Shown here one piece after another: positions 1 through 9,066 of a stretch of 64,000 nt of DNA. Below the pieces are notes generated by a model, which was not told the origin of the DNA, did not search any database, and saw nothing but the letters and a program-made list of their open reading frames with translations. Each line of letters begins with the position of its first letter. The stretch's first letter is position 1. The stretch covers positions 1-64,000 of the forward strand of contig NZ_FQWL01000007.1 in assembly GCF_900129665.1 (NCBI RefSeq), given 5' to 3'. A program made the translations under genes and the position numbers. This DNA is from Flagellimonas flava (lineage in GTDB: Bacteria > Bacteroidota > Bacteroidia > Flavobacteriales > Flavobacteriaceae).

Positions 1-2690
1 CTGACCCCGTTGCCGGCGCCCCCGTCGTTGTCGTTTATGGTTACCTCTCCAGAATTATCATTAATTGCCGGAGTGTTTACAGCCGATGATAGTTGAACAG
101 TAAAGGCTTCAGTGGTTTCAATAATAGTATCATCGTTAATTGCTACCGAAACAGTTATAGTTTCTCCATGTGTTCCATTGAAGTTCAGATTACCTGAAAG
201 CTGGTTGTAATCCTGAGATTCGACAGCAGTACCATCAGCAGTATTGTGATTTACGGTAAAACCGCCTGTAACTTGTCCAACATGGAATATTTCCAATACC
301 GCATTTCCGGCGGCTTCATCAACGGTGACATCGTTAATGTACAATCCTACCGGGTCACCATTTTCGGTTACAAAAATGTTTTGGGTATGATCTATCGAGT
401 TCCCAGCACAATCCGAAGCGGTCCAGGTTCTAACAATAGTATAAGTTGTACTTGTATTGTCACCTATATAAGTTTCAGATAAACCTACTGAAGCAGCAGG
501 GTCACAATTATCATTAGCGGTTAACACTTCCGTACTTGGAATGGCATCGTAGGCCGCTACTGTATCACCCGGAAGTGATTCCACAAAAGTTGGTGCAGTA
601 TTGTCTACCACCGTAATCGTTTGAATATGCTCTGTAAGGTGACCAGCACAGTCCTCTACTGACCATGTTCTTGTAATGGTATAATCAGATGGGCATGCAT
701 CGTTATCTGTAATTTGCTCATCAAAAGTTACCGATAGATTTGTGTCACAATTGTCATCAGCCGTCAACACAGCTGCGGCTGGGATATCATCACATTCCAC
801 GGTTATATCGGAGGGCAATGCCTCAACAAAGTTGGGTGCTGTGGTGTCTTCAACAGTAATTACTTGGGTAAAGATATCGCTTGTTCTACCGCATGCATCT
901 GTAAATGTCCATGTATTGGTATAGGTTCCTTCACCAGGACAGCTAGGATTTGCTACAAAACTACCCGAAACCTTGTTCAGAGTAAAATTGCAAAATTCTG
1001 TAGTTGGTTCCAAAGCTTGGGCAGCATTCAAGGCATCTGTATCATCACAGGAAACGGTGGTATCCAAACCGTTTGCTGCGGTTGACCAATTCACCTGATC
1101 AGGTTGATTGATAGCCACAACCGTTGGGTCGAAATTACCAATACCACAACTATCCAAGGTACCTGAACTCTGAGCTACAACAGGATTGGTATTGGTTACT
1201 CCACTGAAAGTAGCCGTTGCCTGCATCGCAAAGTTTGTGGAACAAGCTGATTCCAAAAAGAAACATTGGTCCTTTACTTGAACGTTAAAATCCAATGTAT
1301 AAAGTGGATCCCCGACATCCGTATTGCCGTCAGGCACGAAAAACCGTAATTCTCTAGTCGTTGTATTAAAATTGTAAGTTACCCCGGAAGGCAATGTTTC
1401 AGTATCTACAAAATCCACCTCTTGTGGAAGGGTGGTGTAAATTTCAAGATTTTGGATGTCATCATTTCCAGAGTTTTCAACGCTCAAGGTCATTTGAACG
1501 TTATCGCCGGGATTGAAGCCAGTTCCAGATGTGGAAGAGGTAAAGTTTAGAGCACCTAGACTAGGTTCATAAACTTCCACACTCAACCCTAAAAGGTAGA
1601 GCCCGTAACTCTCTTTGTCTGATGTTATTTTAAATCGAGCAGAGGTCTGATTGTTATCAATAAATTTATTTCCTGTGTTTTGTAGATCAAAGACAGCGGC
1701 GTCAAAACCGAGCGTATTGGTACTTGCAGGATTTCTATTAGTGTAGTCCGCATTGTTCAGCGTAATTCTACTGTTGAAGAAGTTGTTTGAATCCCTCAAA
1801 GTGGTGGAAAGGTTGGACCAAGTGCTATTGGTGTCAAAAATCTGTAATTGGTCTCCATCTATATCTCGGTCTCCTTCAAAAGAACCTAAAATAATGTCGG
1901 CGTTTACATTTCCAGTGGGCACGGTTTGGAAGCCGTTAAAATCAAATTCCACTTCCCCTTCGGTCTTTGTAATATGCACATAACCATCAAAGAGGGTTAC
2001 ATTTTTACCGATGAGACTCGGATTTTCGTAAACAAAAACAATTTGCCATCCACCCGAGGTACCAGTATGGGAACCGGAATGGGAGTATAAATCTCCTTCG
2101 GTGGCCTTAACATTGGCAATTTGAAATTTTCCAAAAGGATTTGACAGACCAACTACATCCGTAGTGATATCCTTTACACAGATGTAAGGGTCATTTACAA
2201 AGTGCTCGTCCCTACCCCTGTAAATAACTTCATCCGCGGTCACTGTGTTATAGGAAGATTGTCCCGGCATCATCAACTTCACCTGGTTGTAGTTCCAAAC
2301 AGGCTCGGTTCCTCCGTTCCCGGTATCGGCATTAGTATCATATTCTTTGTCCGCGGCCGCCCAATACAGTAATACTTTTTTAAAGTTCAAACAGCTTAGG
2401 CCTGGTTCCGGATTGGAAAAATTGGCACTACTTGAATTAAAAGTTGAATTATCAAAGTCGATATCTACAAAAACATTATTGGAAAAATCGTGGTTTCCGC
2501 CCTCCCCGGTATATGCGTTGGTAGCGTGCCTAGAAAGCACATTGTTGGCAATAATGGTAACATCACCTTTAATGGTCTCTGAATACCTTGGAGTAAATGC
2601 CTTTTTTACTTGTGCCCCTGCCGTTAGTGAAAACAATAGTGTAACGGACACAAAAATCGACTGGAGTGTTAAAGTAGTTTTGCTCTTCAT
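1..2690 (-). CDS. Giant secreted surface protein with HYR-like and Calx-beta repeats (3' end cut by window)
   Basis: The reading frame is open from an ATG at 2690 to the left edge, about 896 codons, with the C-terminus missing. It starts with a Sec signal peptide (hydrophobic stretch ending near SLTAGAQ, residues 15-27). A long beta-rich N-terminal region follows (about 28-340). Further on come at least two or three HYR/Ig-like repeats recognisable by DNTAPTF...DNCD...RTWT.DCAG signatures (window about 450-950), then a Calx-beta segment (VDEAAGNAVFEI, INDNDG) at about 1-350. These are architectures of flavobacterial adhesin or matrix proteins, usually ending in a type IX secretion or gliding-associated C-terminal domain; that end is not visible here. 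The extracellular location and adhesion role are inferred. The exact ligand is unknown. It diverges from clpP. Confidence 0.85.
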   Translation of the reverse strand, partial: MKSKTTLTLQSIFVSVTLLFSLTAGAQVKKAFTPRYSETIKGDVTIIANNVLSRHATNAYTGEGGNHDFSNNVFVDIDFDNSTFNSSSANFSNPEPGLSCLNFKKVLLYWAAADKEYDTNADTGNGGTEPVWNYNQVKLMMPGQSSYNTVTADEVIYRGRDEHFVNDPYICVKDITTDVVGLSNPFGKFQIANVKATEGDLYSHSGSHTGTSGGWQIVFVYENPSLIGKNVTLFDGYVHITKTEGEVEFDFNGFQTVPTGNVNADIILGSFEGDRDIDGDQLQIFDTNSTWSNLSTTLRDSNNFFNSRITLNNADYTNRNPASTNTLGFDAAVFDLQNTGNKFIDNNQTSARFKITSDKESYGLYLLGLSVEVYEPSLGALNFTSSTSGTGFNPGDNVQMTLSVENSGNDDIQNLEIYTTLPQEVDFVDTETLPSGVTYNFNTTTRELRFFVPDGNTDVGDPLYTLDFNVQVKDQCFFLESACSTNFAMQATATFSGVTNTNPVVAQSSGTLDSCGIGNFDPTVVAINQPDQVNWSTAANGLDTTVSCDDTDALNAAQALEPTTEFCNFTLNKVSGSFVANPSCPGEGTYTNTWTFTDACGRTSDIFTQVITVEDTTAPNFVEALPSDITVECDDIPAAAVLTADDNCDTNLSVTFDEQITDNDACPSDYTITRTWSVEDCAGHLTEHIQTITVVDNTAPTFVESLPGDTVAAYDAIPSTEVLTANDNCDPAASVGLSETYIGDNTSTTYTIVRTWTASDCAGNSIDHTQNIFVTENGDPVGLYINDVTVDEAAGNAVLEIFHVGQVTGGFTVNHNTADGTAVESQDYNQLSGNLNFNGTHGETITVSVAINDDTIIETTEAFTVQLSSAVNTPAINDNSGEVTINDNDGGAGNGV

Positions 2691-3139
2691 AGGCTTAAAT
2701 TTGGGACGACCTGTGGTCGGATTCACTTAAACATTATGAAATGCCTTGCCTGAAGGATTAAAAAATAGAATTGAAATGGAAATCGCTAGAGGTCAAGGTT
2801 TTCTTGGTTTAGATTGGAATTATTCTGATTTGGGTTTATAATTCTAATGCCAAAGAAATGACGGAAAGCATGGATCGGAAAAGTTACACGATATAGCTAC
2901 AGCTTAAATCGATGTACGGTCCCTTTTCCGATGAGCGGACAAATTCATAGATAACTGTGAATCAGTGAATTAAAATGATGTTTTCATCGTTGAATGACCC
3001 AAAATCTTCGACCAAGAGTTACCTTTTTTAACTTCAATTCCAATTTTATGTCCTTTGCCAGCGCTTTTGATCTGGATAAAAAAGGGCAACTGTTCTTATC
3101 TAGAATTTGATTAATTTTGAAACTTTCAACAAATAAAGA
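2691..3139. other. Divergent intergenic region between the surface protein and clpP
   Basis: About 450 bases without a credible gene; the short frames here lack family features. It must carry the promoters of both flanking divergent genes. On the + strand TAATTTTG at 3112-3119 fits the Bacteroidota -7 consensus TAnnTTTG, 20 bases before the clpP ATG, but no TTTG lies at a good -33 distance, so the promoter call is weak. No tRNA, riboswitch or strong hairpin was seen. Confidence 0.5.
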
Positions 3140-3688
3140 ATGAGTTCAAAAAAAGGTAAAGTTCAAGAGTTGATCCAAGAAAAGTTATTGGACGAGCGAA
3201 AAGTATTTTTATGGGGAATGGTAGATGATGATTCTGCCAAACATGTTATTGATCGCTTGCTCTATCTGGATTTACAAAACAACGATGAAATCCAACTTAT
3301 AATTAATAGTCCTGGAGGCTATGTCACTTCTGGATTTGCGATATACGACACCATCAAACAAATCAAAAGTCCTGTTTCTACAGTATGCTCAGGTTTGGCA
3401 GCTTCAATGGGGTCCATTTTGTTATCTGTAGGGGAGAAGGGGAGACGCTTTATTCAACCTCACGCAAGAGTAATGATTCATCAACCCAGTGGCGGAGCCC
3501 AAGGTCAGGCCTCAAATATTGAGATTCAGGCCAAGGAAATTATTAAGACCAAAGAATTGGGTGCTAAAATTTTGGCTGATAATTGTGGACAGGATTTTGA
3601 CAAGATCATGAAAGATTTTGACCGTGATTATTGGATGGGTGCCGAAGAATCCGTGAAATATGGTATTGTAGACGGGATCTTGGAGTAA
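3140..3688 (+). CDS. clpP: ATP-dependent Clp protease proteolytic subunit
   Basis: Serine peptidase (family S14) that forms the proteolytic barrel capped by a Clp ATPase and degrades cytoplasmic proteins. The catalytic triad is visible: Ser89 in GLAASMGS, His114 in MIHQP and Asp163 in DRDYWM; the NSPGG oxyanion region is at 56-60. At 182 residues it is a little shorter than typical ClpP (about 195-210) and has no evident propeptide. The ATG at 3140 gives a sensible N-terminus. It stands alone; no clpX or tig follows, so it may be a second ClpP paralogue, as many Bacteroidota have more than one (inference). A strong terminator follows. Confidence 0.93.
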   Translation: MSSKKGKVQELIQEKLLDERKVFLWGMVDDDSAKHVIDRLLYLDLQNNDEIQLIINSPGGYVTSGFAIYDTIKQIKSPVSTVCSGLAASMGSILLSVGEKGRRFIQPHARVMIHQPSGGAQGQASNIEIQAKEIIKTKELGAKILADNCGQDFDKIMKDFDRDYWMGAEESVKYGIVDGILE

Positions 3689-3710
3689 TTCAGGTATTCG
3701 TTTAAAAAGG

Positions 3711-3746
3711 AAAAAGTCCTTCGCAAAGTATTGTGAAGGACTTTTT
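3711..3746 (+). terminator. Rho-independent terminator of clpP
   Basis: Perfect 12-base arms (AAAAAGTCCTTC at 3711-3722 and GAAGGACTTTTT at 3735-3746) with a 12-base loop, the second arm ending in a T run. It begins 22 bases after the clpP stop. Confidence 0.85.
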
Positions 3747-3882
3747 GTTATATATGGACGCCTAAGCGGAATATTTATCTTATATACGACAATTTTGGTG
3801 CCAAAAGTTTACAGGCGAATACAAAAAATGCGTTAAATTTTACTTAATTGTCGACTTTGGAGGTCTGGTTAGTAGAAATAAA

Positions 3883-3904
3883 AAAGCCACCAAAAGGTGG
3901 CTTT
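3883..3904 (-). terminator. Rho-independent terminator of the zinc-ribbon-like gene
   Basis: Nine-base arms AAAGCCACC and GGTGGCTTT around an AAAA loop, 20 bases past the stop at 3926. On the minus strand the hairpin is followed by a T tract (plus-strand AAATAAA at 3876-3882), so it serves the leftward gene. Confidence 0.8.
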
Positions 3905-3925
3905 ACTTTTTATTTGGAACCAAGT

Positions 3926-4705
3926 TTAGATTTTGGTAAACATTTCTTGCATTCTTGCCTGCTCTTCCTCAGCTAAAAGAGGATCTACCAATATACGTCC
4001 ACTATGTTCGTCGGTAATGATTTTCTTCCTTGAGGCAATCTCTACTTGGACCTGAGGTGGAATGGTGAAAAATGAACCTCCCGAAGCTCCGCGTTCTACA
4101 GGAACCACGGCCAAGCCATTTTTCACATTGTGTCGGATGCGTTTGTAAGCTTGAATCAAACGTTCCTCAATTTTGTCTTCAAATTCCTCTGATTTTTTCA
4201 AAAGGGCCTTTTCTTCTTTTTCGGTCTCTGCCAAAATAGCGTCCAACTCTCCCTTTTTATGCTTAAGATGGCCTTCTCTTTCGGAAAGTTTTTCCTTGGT
4301 TTCGGCAATCACCTCTTTTTTCTGCTCTATTTGGGCTTTGAATTCCTTTATGTTCTTCTCAGCCAGTTGAATTTCCAATTCCTGAAATTCTACTTCCTTG
4401 CTCAAAGAATTAAATTCCCTGCTGTTCCTAACATTCTTTTGCTGCTCTGCATACTTTTTAATGAGCGTTTTGGACTCTTCAATAAGATTTTTCTTTGCAG
4501 CAATTTCAAAATTGATGGTTTCCACATCAGTTTTTAGCTTGTCTGTGCGGGTTTTAAGACCAAGAACCTCATCTTCCAAGTCCTGAACCTCAAGAGGTAG
4601 CTCTCCTCTAACATTGCGTATTTCATCAACTCTGGAATCAATAAGCTGTAGGTCATATAACGCCCTTAGTTTTTCTTCCACAGTGCTTTCACTTTTATTC
4701 GCCAT
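3926..4705 (-). CDS. C4-type zinc-ribbon family coiled-coil protein, cysteines lost
   Basis: 259 residues. Residues about 10-185 form a long antiparallel coiled coil rich in Glu and Lys. Residues about 195-259 align with the C-terminal zinc-ribbon of the HP0958/CdsZ family (RGASGGSFFTIPPQV, ITDEHSGRILVD). In that family the positions written S in GASGGS and D/S in TDEHSG are the four zinc-binding Cys; here none is Cys and the whole protein has no Cys. The fold may survive without metal. Family members are thought to act as nucleic-acid-binding or chaperone-like adaptors; function here is unknown. It starts 3 bases after the stop of the Nif3-like gene, so the two are co-transcribed. Confidence 0.85.
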   Translation of the reverse strand: MANKSESTVEEKLRALYDLQLIDSRVDEIRNVRGELPLEVQDLEDEVLGLKTRTDKLKTDVETINFEIAAKKNLIEESKTLIKKYAEQQKNVRNSREFNSLSKEVEFQELEIQLAEKNIKEFKAQIEQKKEVIAETKEKLSEREGHLKHKKGELDAILAETEKEEKALLKKSEEFEDKIEERLIQAYKRIRHNVKNGLAVVPVERGASGGSFFTIPPQVQVEIASRKKIITDEHSGRILVDPLLAEEEQARMQEMFTKI

Positions 4706-4708
4706 AAA

Positions 4709-5803
4709 TTATAAATACTTGATGGGATTTGTAATGCTCTCCGATAAAGAGATTGCAAAATTAGGAATTTTTTTGATAAGATAATCAACCAATAAATCTT
4801 TTGTAAACTGCTCAGTTTCAAAGTGCCCAATATCCGCTATTACGAGTTGTTTTTCGGCCTGATAAAACTCATGGTATTTGATGTCTGCGGTGATTAAAAC
4901 ATCGGCCCCTGCTTTTTTGGCGGCGCTAATGGCAAAAGCTCCACTTCCCCCCAACACGGCTACATTCAAAACTTTTTTGCCCAAAAACTCGGAATGCCTG
5001 ATAACCGATGCATTCATTTTATCCTTTACATGAAGCAAGAAACTTTGTTCATCGAGGGATTCGGGCAAAGCACCGATCATACCCATCCCAATATCCTGAT
5101 TTGTATTGTGCAGTGTAGTTATTTCATAAGCGACTTCCTCATAAGGGTGGTTGCTTAAAAGCGCGTTTAGGATGGCCTTTTCCCTTTCGAATGAATAAAT
5201 AACATGGATTTGGGCCTCATTTTCATAGTGGGTCGAACCCTTTTGCCCCAAGGCGGGATTGGAGTCTTCCCCTGGCATAAAACTGCCTACGCCTTCGGTA
5301 CTAAAGCTGCAATTGCTATAATTGCCCACATCACCCGCGCCAGCGTCAAAAAGTGCTTTTTTTACAGATTCTACCTTCTTAAGCGGTACATAAGTGATCA
5401 ATTTTTTAATGGTACCGGACTTTGGGATTAGTATTTTGGGGTTTTGAATGCCCAAGACTTCGCAAATTTTGGCATTTACTCCCATTTTACTGTTATCCAG
5501 GGCCGTATGCATGCTGTAGATCGCAATATTGTTGGTGACGGCCTTTAAGATCACACGTTCTACATAGGTGCTTCCCGTTATTTTTTTGAGTCCCTTAAAT
5601 ATGATAGGGTGGAAGCTTACAATGAGGTTATGCCCTTTTTGGATGGCCTCGTCAACCACATTTTCCAAGGTATCCAAGGTTACCAAAACCCCGCTAACCT
5701 CCTGTTTTGGATTACCCACCAATAAGCCAACGTTGTCAAAATCTTCAGCGTGGGAGAGTGGTGCCAGTTCTTCCAGTATATCTGTTATTTCCTTTACGGT
5801 CAT
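4709..5803 (-). CDS. Nif3-like dinuclear metal-centre protein (YbgI/YqfO family)
   Basis: 364 residues: NIF3 domain in two halves (about 1-125 and 240-364) with an inserted PII/CutA-like domain (about 130-230), the long YqfO layout. Likely metal ligands are His65 (FHPIIFKG), His99 and Asp103 (MHTALDN), and the His and Glu of IADIGHFETEQF near the C-terminus. The first His of the usual HHP pair is Phe64. Family members are annotated as GTP cyclohydrolase I type 2 homologues, but the true substrate is not settled. It is the first gene of a two-gene unit with the zinc-ribbon-like protein, a common flavobacterial pair, and is divergent from lpxK (48 bases between starts). Confidence 0.88.
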   Translation of the reverse strand: MTVKEITDILEELAPLSHAEDFDNVGLLVGNPKQEVSGVLVTLDTLENVVDEAIQKGHNLIVSFHPIIFKGLKKITGSTYVERVILKAVTNNIAIYSMHTALDNSKMGVNAKICEVLGIQNPKILIPKSGTIKKLITYVPLKKVESVKKALFDAGAGDVGNYSNCSFSTEGVGSFMPGEDSNPALGQKGSTHYENEAQIHVIYSFEREKAILNALLSNHPYEEVAYEITTLHNTNQDIGMGMIGALPESLDEQSFLLHVKDKMNASVIRHSEFLGKKVLNVAVLGGSGAFAISAAKKAGADVLITADIKYHEFYQAEKQLVIADIGHFETEQFTKDLLVDYLIKKIPNFAISLSESITNPIKYL

Positions 5804-5851
5804 TTGGTCTTTATTAAGTAGGCTAAAGATAAAATATTATATTTTCGCCCT

Positions 5852-6847
5852 ATGCTTCAGCTGCTTCGGAAAATTGCGTTTCCTTTCTCTTTAATTTATA
5901 CCCTTATGGTATACCTTAGAAATTTTCTATACGATATTGGTTTTTTTAGTTCCAGGAGCTTTAACACCCCTACTGTTTGTATTGGTAATTTAAGTGTTGG
6001 AGGTACTGGCAAGACTCCTATGATTGAGTATTTGGTTCGCCTTTTGAAAGGTAATAAGGTAGCCGTCCTGAGTAGGGGGTATCGCCGGAAGTCCAAAGGT
6101 TTTCTTTTGGCCGAACCTTCATCAGCCGTGGCTGATTTGGGAGACGAACCCTATCAACTTTATAGAAAGTTTCCCCATCTGCATGTGGCAGTGGATGCGG
6201 ACCGACGGAATGGCATTTCCCAGTTGCAAAAGCTAGTGGAACCGGATATTATTTTACTTGACGATGCCTTTCAGCATAGAAAGGTGAAATCGACCTATGC
6301 AATCCTATTGACCACTTATGATAAGTTATATGTAGATGATTGGTACCTTCCCACAGGGAACCTGAGGGATAGTAAACGCGAATCCAGGCGAGCAGATTTG
6401 ATAATTGTTACCAAATGCCCACATCAGCTTTCAGCTAAAGAAAAGGCCGATATTAAGCTAAAACTAAAACCTAGAAAACATCAAAAACTTCTTTTTAGCC
6501 ATTTGGAATATGGAAATCTCAAAAGTCCCGAAGGAACTGAAGGCAATCTGGAGCAGTTAAAACATCGGGAAGTAGCTCTCGTTACAGGTATTGCCAATCC
6601 CAGACCATTGGTGGACTACCTAAAAGCAAATGGACTGGTGTTTAAGCACCATGAGCATCCGGACCATCACAATTTTACAGAACAGCAGATTAAAAATCTC
6701 AAGCGTTATGAAGTTGTCCTAACTACAGAGAAAGACTTTGTACGATTACAGGGAAAGTTAGATAATATATTGTATTTGGAAATTGCACATGCCTTTTCGG
6801 AAAGCGACCTTAAAGTGTTGGAAGATGGATTAAAGGCCCTGTTCTAA
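5852..6847 (+). CDS. lpxK: Tetraacyldisaccharide 4'-kinase
   Basis: Inner-membrane enzyme of lipid A synthesis that transfers phosphate from ATP to the 4' position of the tetraacyl disaccharide-1-phosphate, giving lipid IVA. An N-terminal membrane anchor (about 8-25) precedes the P-loop-like GGTGKTP at 50-56; DDAFQHR at about 138-144 is the family's conserved motif, followed by PTGNLRDSKRE. The length of 331 residues is normal. Its stop overlaps by four bases the stop of the convergent hybrid kinase. Presence of LpxK confirms a Gram-negative outer membrane with lipid A. Confidence 0.93.
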   Translation: MLQLLRKIAFPFSLIYTLMVYLRNFLYDIGFFSSRSFNTPTVCIGNLSVGGTGKTPMIEYLVRLLKGNKVAVLSRGYRRKSKGFLLAEPSSAVADLGDEPYQLYRKFPHLHVAVDADRRNGISQLQKLVEPDIILLDDAFQHRKVKSTYAILLTTYDKLYVDDWYLPTGNLRDSKRESRRADLIIVTKCPHQLSAKEKADIKLKLKPRKHQKLLFSHLEYGNLKSPEGTEGNLEQLKHREVALVTGIANPRPLVDYLKANGLVFKHHEHPDHHNFTEQQIKNLKRYEVVLTTEKDFVRLQGKLDNILYLEIAHAFSESDLKVLEDGLKALF

Positions 6848-9066
6848 ACCAATCCCTCCATTTTTTTTCGGAAGATGTTTTCTCCTATTTTTTGATAGAA
6901 AACTTCAGGTTTAAACGGCTTGGTGACAACATCGTTACAACCTGCTTCGTAAAAGCTGTCCAAACTATCGTCCAAAGAAATTGCAGTAAGGGCTATGATT
7001 GGAATTTCTTGATCAAACTTACGAATCTGGCGGGTAGCTTCCTCGCCGCTGATACCGGGCATGTGAATGTCCATTAATATGGCACTGTAGGTGTTGGCCC
7101 TTGCCAAATCGATGGCCTCATTACCATTATTGGCAATGTCACATGTAATTTCCTTTTTGGTCAACATTTTCTTTGTGATGACCTGATTGATTTTGTTATC
7201 CTCCACAACTAAAACATGCAGGCCTTTGAAATCGAATTCTTCTGGATTGAGTTCAAAAGCGACCTCATTCAGAGCATTGGAATCGCATTTCAAATCCAAT
7301 TCAAAGAAGAACGAGCTTCCATGTCCCAGTTCACTTTCCAAATGAATTTTGCTTCCGAACAACCCAAGTAAACTCTTCACGATAGTAAGGCCTAGACCGG
7401 TACCGCCATATTCTCGGTTGATTTGTATGGAACCTTGTTCAAAACTGTCAAAAATGTTTTTCTGCTGGTCTTCGGAAATTCCAATACCGTTATCCTTGAC
7501 TTCAAAGTAGAGTTTAACCTCATCTTCTTCCTTTTTGAGCATTTTTGCAATGACCTCAACCTTACCATCTTTAGTGAATTTTAGGGCATTGCCCACCAAA
7601 TTCATGAAAATCTGGGAAATCTTGATGGGGTCACCTAACAGTTGGCTTGGAATATTGGGATCGTAGTCCAGAATTAGCTTGCTGTTGTTCTCATTGGCGT
7701 TTTGCTGTAACGAATCCACCACATCGGTAAGTACTTTTTGCAATTTGAACTCGATGTTCAGAGGTTCCAACTTATCCGCATCTATTTTATTGATTTGAAG
7801 AATGTCATTGATGAAATTCAACAAATAATCCCCTGAAAATTTCAGGGATTTTAAATGTTCTTTTTGGTGATCCGCCGGGTTTTCTTCCAACAGCAAATGG
7901 GTGAGTCCGGTCACGGCGTATAGCGGAGTTCTTAACTCGTGGGTAACCGTTGAAAGGAAATTGGTCTTGGCTTCCATTGCCGATACTGCGGAATCCCTTG
8001 CCAGCTCCAACTCTTTATTCTTGGTGTACAGGAGATCGTTTGTCTTTAATTTGATTTGGTTGTTTCGGAAAAGTGAAACCGCCAATAACGAAATTATTGT
8101 TAAAAATGCGGAGGTTAAAATCAAGGTGATTTCCGAACGACTCTTGGATTCGCTCAACTCTTCATTTTTTGCGGTGAGCTTGTTGATTTCCGTCATTTGA
8201 TGCTCAAACCGCATTTTGTCCGCCGTTTTGGTCTCTAGGGTAACCTTCTCAATATTAAAAATGGAATCCTTGAGCTGTTCTAAGGTTTTATGGTAGACCA
8301 GCGCCTGATTATAGTCCCCAGTGCGCTCATAGATATTGGAAAGTCTTTCATTGGATGCTTTGATCTCCTTAAAATAACCATGCTTATCAGCTAGTTCCAA
8401 GGCGGCTTGGGAATGAATAATACCTTCCTCCAGGTCATCCAGCTCCAAACTGATTTTGGCCAATTGCAGATTTGCTTTGGTAGCCAGGTAGGCCCTTTCC
8501 TTATCATCAGAATTTACAATAAGGGCATGCAGGTTTTTGATAGCATCCTCATACTTTTCAATATTGGTGAAAATATAGGCTTCCAGCAGCAGAATATTGT
8601 TGCCCAGATTTCTATTATTGCTCAATTTTCTGGATTCTTCCAGTAGTTTAAGCGATTGAAAGTTGTTGCCTTCGTCAAAGCGAAGGGCGGCGTCCAAATA
8701 ATTATGGAAGGCCGAACCATAGGAATAGCTAAGGTCTTTCAGCAAAATACTTGCTCGGTCCCAATAAAAAAGTGTGGTTTCCCGATCTCCTTCCTCCAAA
8801 TATAATCGGGCATATTGGTGGTATGTATCCAGCAGCAGCTTGGCATCCTCATTGTTTTCAGCTATCTCTGCTGCCTGGGCCAAAGTCTCCAGGGCTTTAT
8901 CAATCTTATTTTGATGGCGGTAGACGGTGAATTCATCAAAAATGGACTGTACTTTGGCGGTGGAGCTCACATCTTTTTGACCAAAAGAAATTTGGATGCA
9001 AAATAAGATGCACCAAAACACGCATCTTGGAAAGCCAAGACGCCCATATTTGAGATTCGAGGTCAA
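6844..9066 (-). CDS. TPR-containing hybrid histidine kinase (HisKA-HATPase-REC)
   Basis: Numbered from the longest possible start (ATG 9117): hydrophobic signal segment 33-47, TPR-like helices about 55-300, coiled coil, membrane helix about 330-350, HisKA with His393 in VTHELRTP, HATPase with N-box Asn510, DNGIG 542-546 and GGTGLGL 571-577, then REC with Asp683 (LMDIHMPG). The N-terminal TPRs are predicted periplasmic. I prefer the TTG at 9066, which overlaps the gapA stop as TTGA and puts basic residues just before the signal segment; the ATG at 9117 would lie inside gapA. No output domain follows the REC, so a phosphotransfer partner is expected elsewhere. The ligand is unknown. It shares a transcript with gapA. 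Confidence 0.88.
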   Translation of the reverse strand: MTSNLKYGRLGFPRCVFWCILFCIQISFGQKDVSSTAKVQSIFDEFTVYRHQNKIDKALETLAQAAEIAENNEDAKLLLDTYHQYARLYLEEGDRETTLFYWDRASILLKDLSYSYGSAFHNYLDAALRFDEGNNFQSLKLLEESRKLSNNRNLGNNILLLEAYIFTNIEKYEDAIKNLHALIVNSDDKERAYLATKANLQLAKISLELDDLEEGIIHSQAALELADKHGYFKEIKASNERLSNIYERTGDYNQALVYHKTLEQLKDSIFNIEKVTLETKTADKMRFEHQMTEINKLTAKNEELSESKSRSEITLILTSAFLTIISLLAVSLFRNNQIKLKTNDLLYTKNKELELARDSAVSAMEAKTNFLSTVTHELRTPLYAVTGLTHLLLEENPADHQKEHLKSLKFSGDYLLNFINDILQINKIDADKLEPLNIEFKLQKVLTDVVDSLQQNANENNSKLILDYDPNIPSQLLGDPIKISQIFMNLVGNALKFTKDGKVEVIAKMLKKEEDEVKLYFEVKDNGIGISEDQQKNIFDSFEQGSIQINREYGGTGLGLTIVKSLLGLFGSKIHLESELGHGSSFFFELDLKCDSNALNEVAFELNPEEFDFKGLHVLVVEDNKINQVITKKMLTKKEITCDIANNGNEAIDLARANTYSAILMDIHMPGISGEEATRQIRKFDQEIPIIALTAISLDDSLDSFYEAGCNDVVTKPFKPEVFYQKIGENIFRKKMEGLV

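Noticed and set aside
246-482. Short plus-strand frames in the first 2.7 kb (for example 246-482, 742-924, 864-1085, 2347-2730)
   Set aside because: They lie antisense to the continuous minus-strand frame of the surface protein, whose repeats are clearly conserved; the short products show no family features.
2691-3139. A small gene or tRNA in the divergent gap
   Set aside because: No tRNA cloverleaf sequence and no frame with a plausible start and family features.
3926-4705. Treating the zinc-ribbon-like gene as a pseudogene because Cys are missing
   Set aside because: The frame is intact, the coiled coil is regular and the rest of the ribbon is conserved, so functional change without zinc is more likely than decay.
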